Positions 43,396-43,940 of a DNA stretch of 43,940 nt are shown here, one piece after another. The notes beneath the pieces were generated by a model. That model searched no databases. It had not been told where the DNA came from and was given only the letters and a program-made list of their open reading frames with translations. Made by a program: the position numbers and the translations under genes. This DNA is from Bacteroides sp. UBA7335 (GTDB lineage Bacteria; Bacteroidota; Bacteroidia; Bacteroidales; Bacteroidaceae): assembly GCA_002471185.1 (NCBI GenBank), contig DKPL01000057.1:1-43940 (forward strand). Reading direction: 5' to 3'. The stretch's first letter is position 1. Each line of letters starts with the position of its first letter.

Positions 43396-43940
43396 ATGAC
43401 TTATTCACACGAAGTGGAACACATGTGTGTTGTAAAGAAAGGTCCAAATCACGGACCAGCTCCCATACCCGAAGAAGGCAAATGGGTAAAATCAAAAGAA
43501 ATCGTTGACATTTCAGGTTTAACACACGGTGTTGGTTGGTGTGCTCCTCAACAAGGTGCTTGTAAACTAACATTAAATGTAAAGAACGGTATCATTCAAG
43601 AAGCATTAATCGAAACAATTGGTTGCTCAGGTATGACTCACTCTGCTGCTATGGCTTCAGAAATTCTTCCTGGAAAAACTATTTTGGAAGCATTGAACAC
43701 AGACTTAGTTTGTGATGCTATCAACACTGCAATGCGCGAACTTTTCTTGCAAATCGTTTACGGACGTACTCAATCAGCTTTCTCTGAAGGTGGTTTGATT
43801 ATTGGTGCAGGTTTGGAAGATTTAGGAAAAGGATTGCGTAGCCAAGTAGGTACACTTTACGGTACTCTAGCCAAAGGTCCTCGTTACCTTGAAATGGCAG
43901 AAGGCTATATCAAAAACCTTTTCTTAGACAAAAATGACGA
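43396..43940 (+). CDS. NifU-like iron-sulfur cluster assembly scaffold protein (C-terminus outside window)
   Basis: An ATG at 43396 opens a frame that reads to the window edge, 181 complete codons without a stop. The product starts MTYSHEVEHMCVVKKGPNHG and contains the cysteines expected of an Fe-S scaffold: GVGWCAPQQGACKL and ETIGCSGMTHSAAMASE, followed by GKTILEALNTD. These resemble the IscU/NifU-type scaffold family found in Bacteroides and Clostridia, often next to a GGGtGRT-motif gene, which would be just outside. Cytosolic; high-quality promoter upstream. Confidence 0.8.
   Translation, partial: MTYSHEVEHMCVVKKGPNHGPAPIPEEGKWVKSKEIVDISGLTHGVGWCAPQQGACKLTLNVKNGIIQEALIETIGCSGMTHSAAMASEILPGKTILEALNTDLVCDAINTAMRELFLQIVYGRTQSAFSEGGLIIGAGLEDLGKGLRSQVGTLYGTLAKGPRYLEMAEGYIKNLFLDKND

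Overview
The window looks like chromosome of a gut-type Bacteroidales bacterium (Bacteroides or a close relative). Reasons: moderately AT-rich DNA; promoters of the Bacteroides type (TTTG, 19-20 bp, TAnnTTTG) at 33236-33266 and 43302-43333; lipoprotein and signal-peptide leaders typical of the phylum; a short MetH; a NigD-like lipoprotein; and the Bacteroides-type Nudix arabinose regulator. I see no rRNA, tRNA, CRISPR array, insertion sequence or phage gene.

Region 1 (1-25958, all minus strand) is a large carbohydrate-degradation locus. In transcription order it encodes: GH43-like lipoprotein, GH143-GH142 fusion, GH78, GH28 and STN-esterase (terminator at about 16018-16058); then GH95, GH105 lipoprotein, GH140 and a GH78-sialidase-like fusion (terminator at about 6700-6737); then GH127, GH141 and GH78 (terminator at about 280-323); then the first 48 codons of another secreted protein. 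The combination GH140 + GH141 + GH142/GH143 + GH127 + GH95 + GH28 + GH78 is, from established knowledge, the signature of rhamnogalacturonan-II (RG-II) degradation as described in B. thetaiotaomicron. Side chains, apiose linkages and backbone are all addressed, but the SusC/SusD pair, the sensor-regulator and several RG-II families (GH106, GH137, GH138, GH139) are not in the window.

Region 2 (26102-32498, minus strand) is an L-arabinose operon: sodium/solute symporter, Nudix-type AraR, AraD, AraA, AraB, ending in a strong terminator. It abuts the RG-II locus, which should release L-arabinose from side chains, so polymer breakdown and monosaccharide catabolism are adjacent but transcribed separately.

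Region 3 (32848-43940) is mostly housekeeping. On the plus strand lie a DsrE-like protein, uridine kinase and a membrane-bound lytic transglycosylase. On the minus strand lies a NigD-like - Yip1 - smpB - metH cluster, plus a DUF4375 protein. Then come a secreted PL1 pectate lyase (plus), an HsmA-like membrane protein (minus) and the start of a NifU-like Fe-S scaffold protein (plus). The pectate lyase is functionally linked to the RG-II locus because RG-II is embedded in homogalacturonan.

The most notable observations are: the GH78-sialidase-like fusion, which fits the Rha-Kdo side chain of RG-II and parallels the GH143-GH142 fusion for the Ara-Dha side chain; two 65-bp intergenic elements with conserved hairpin arms and a compensatory base change (26001-26065 and 42658-42722); an esterase carrying an STN-like N-terminal domain; and a 33-residue hydrophobic small ORF directly in front of the first PUL gene.
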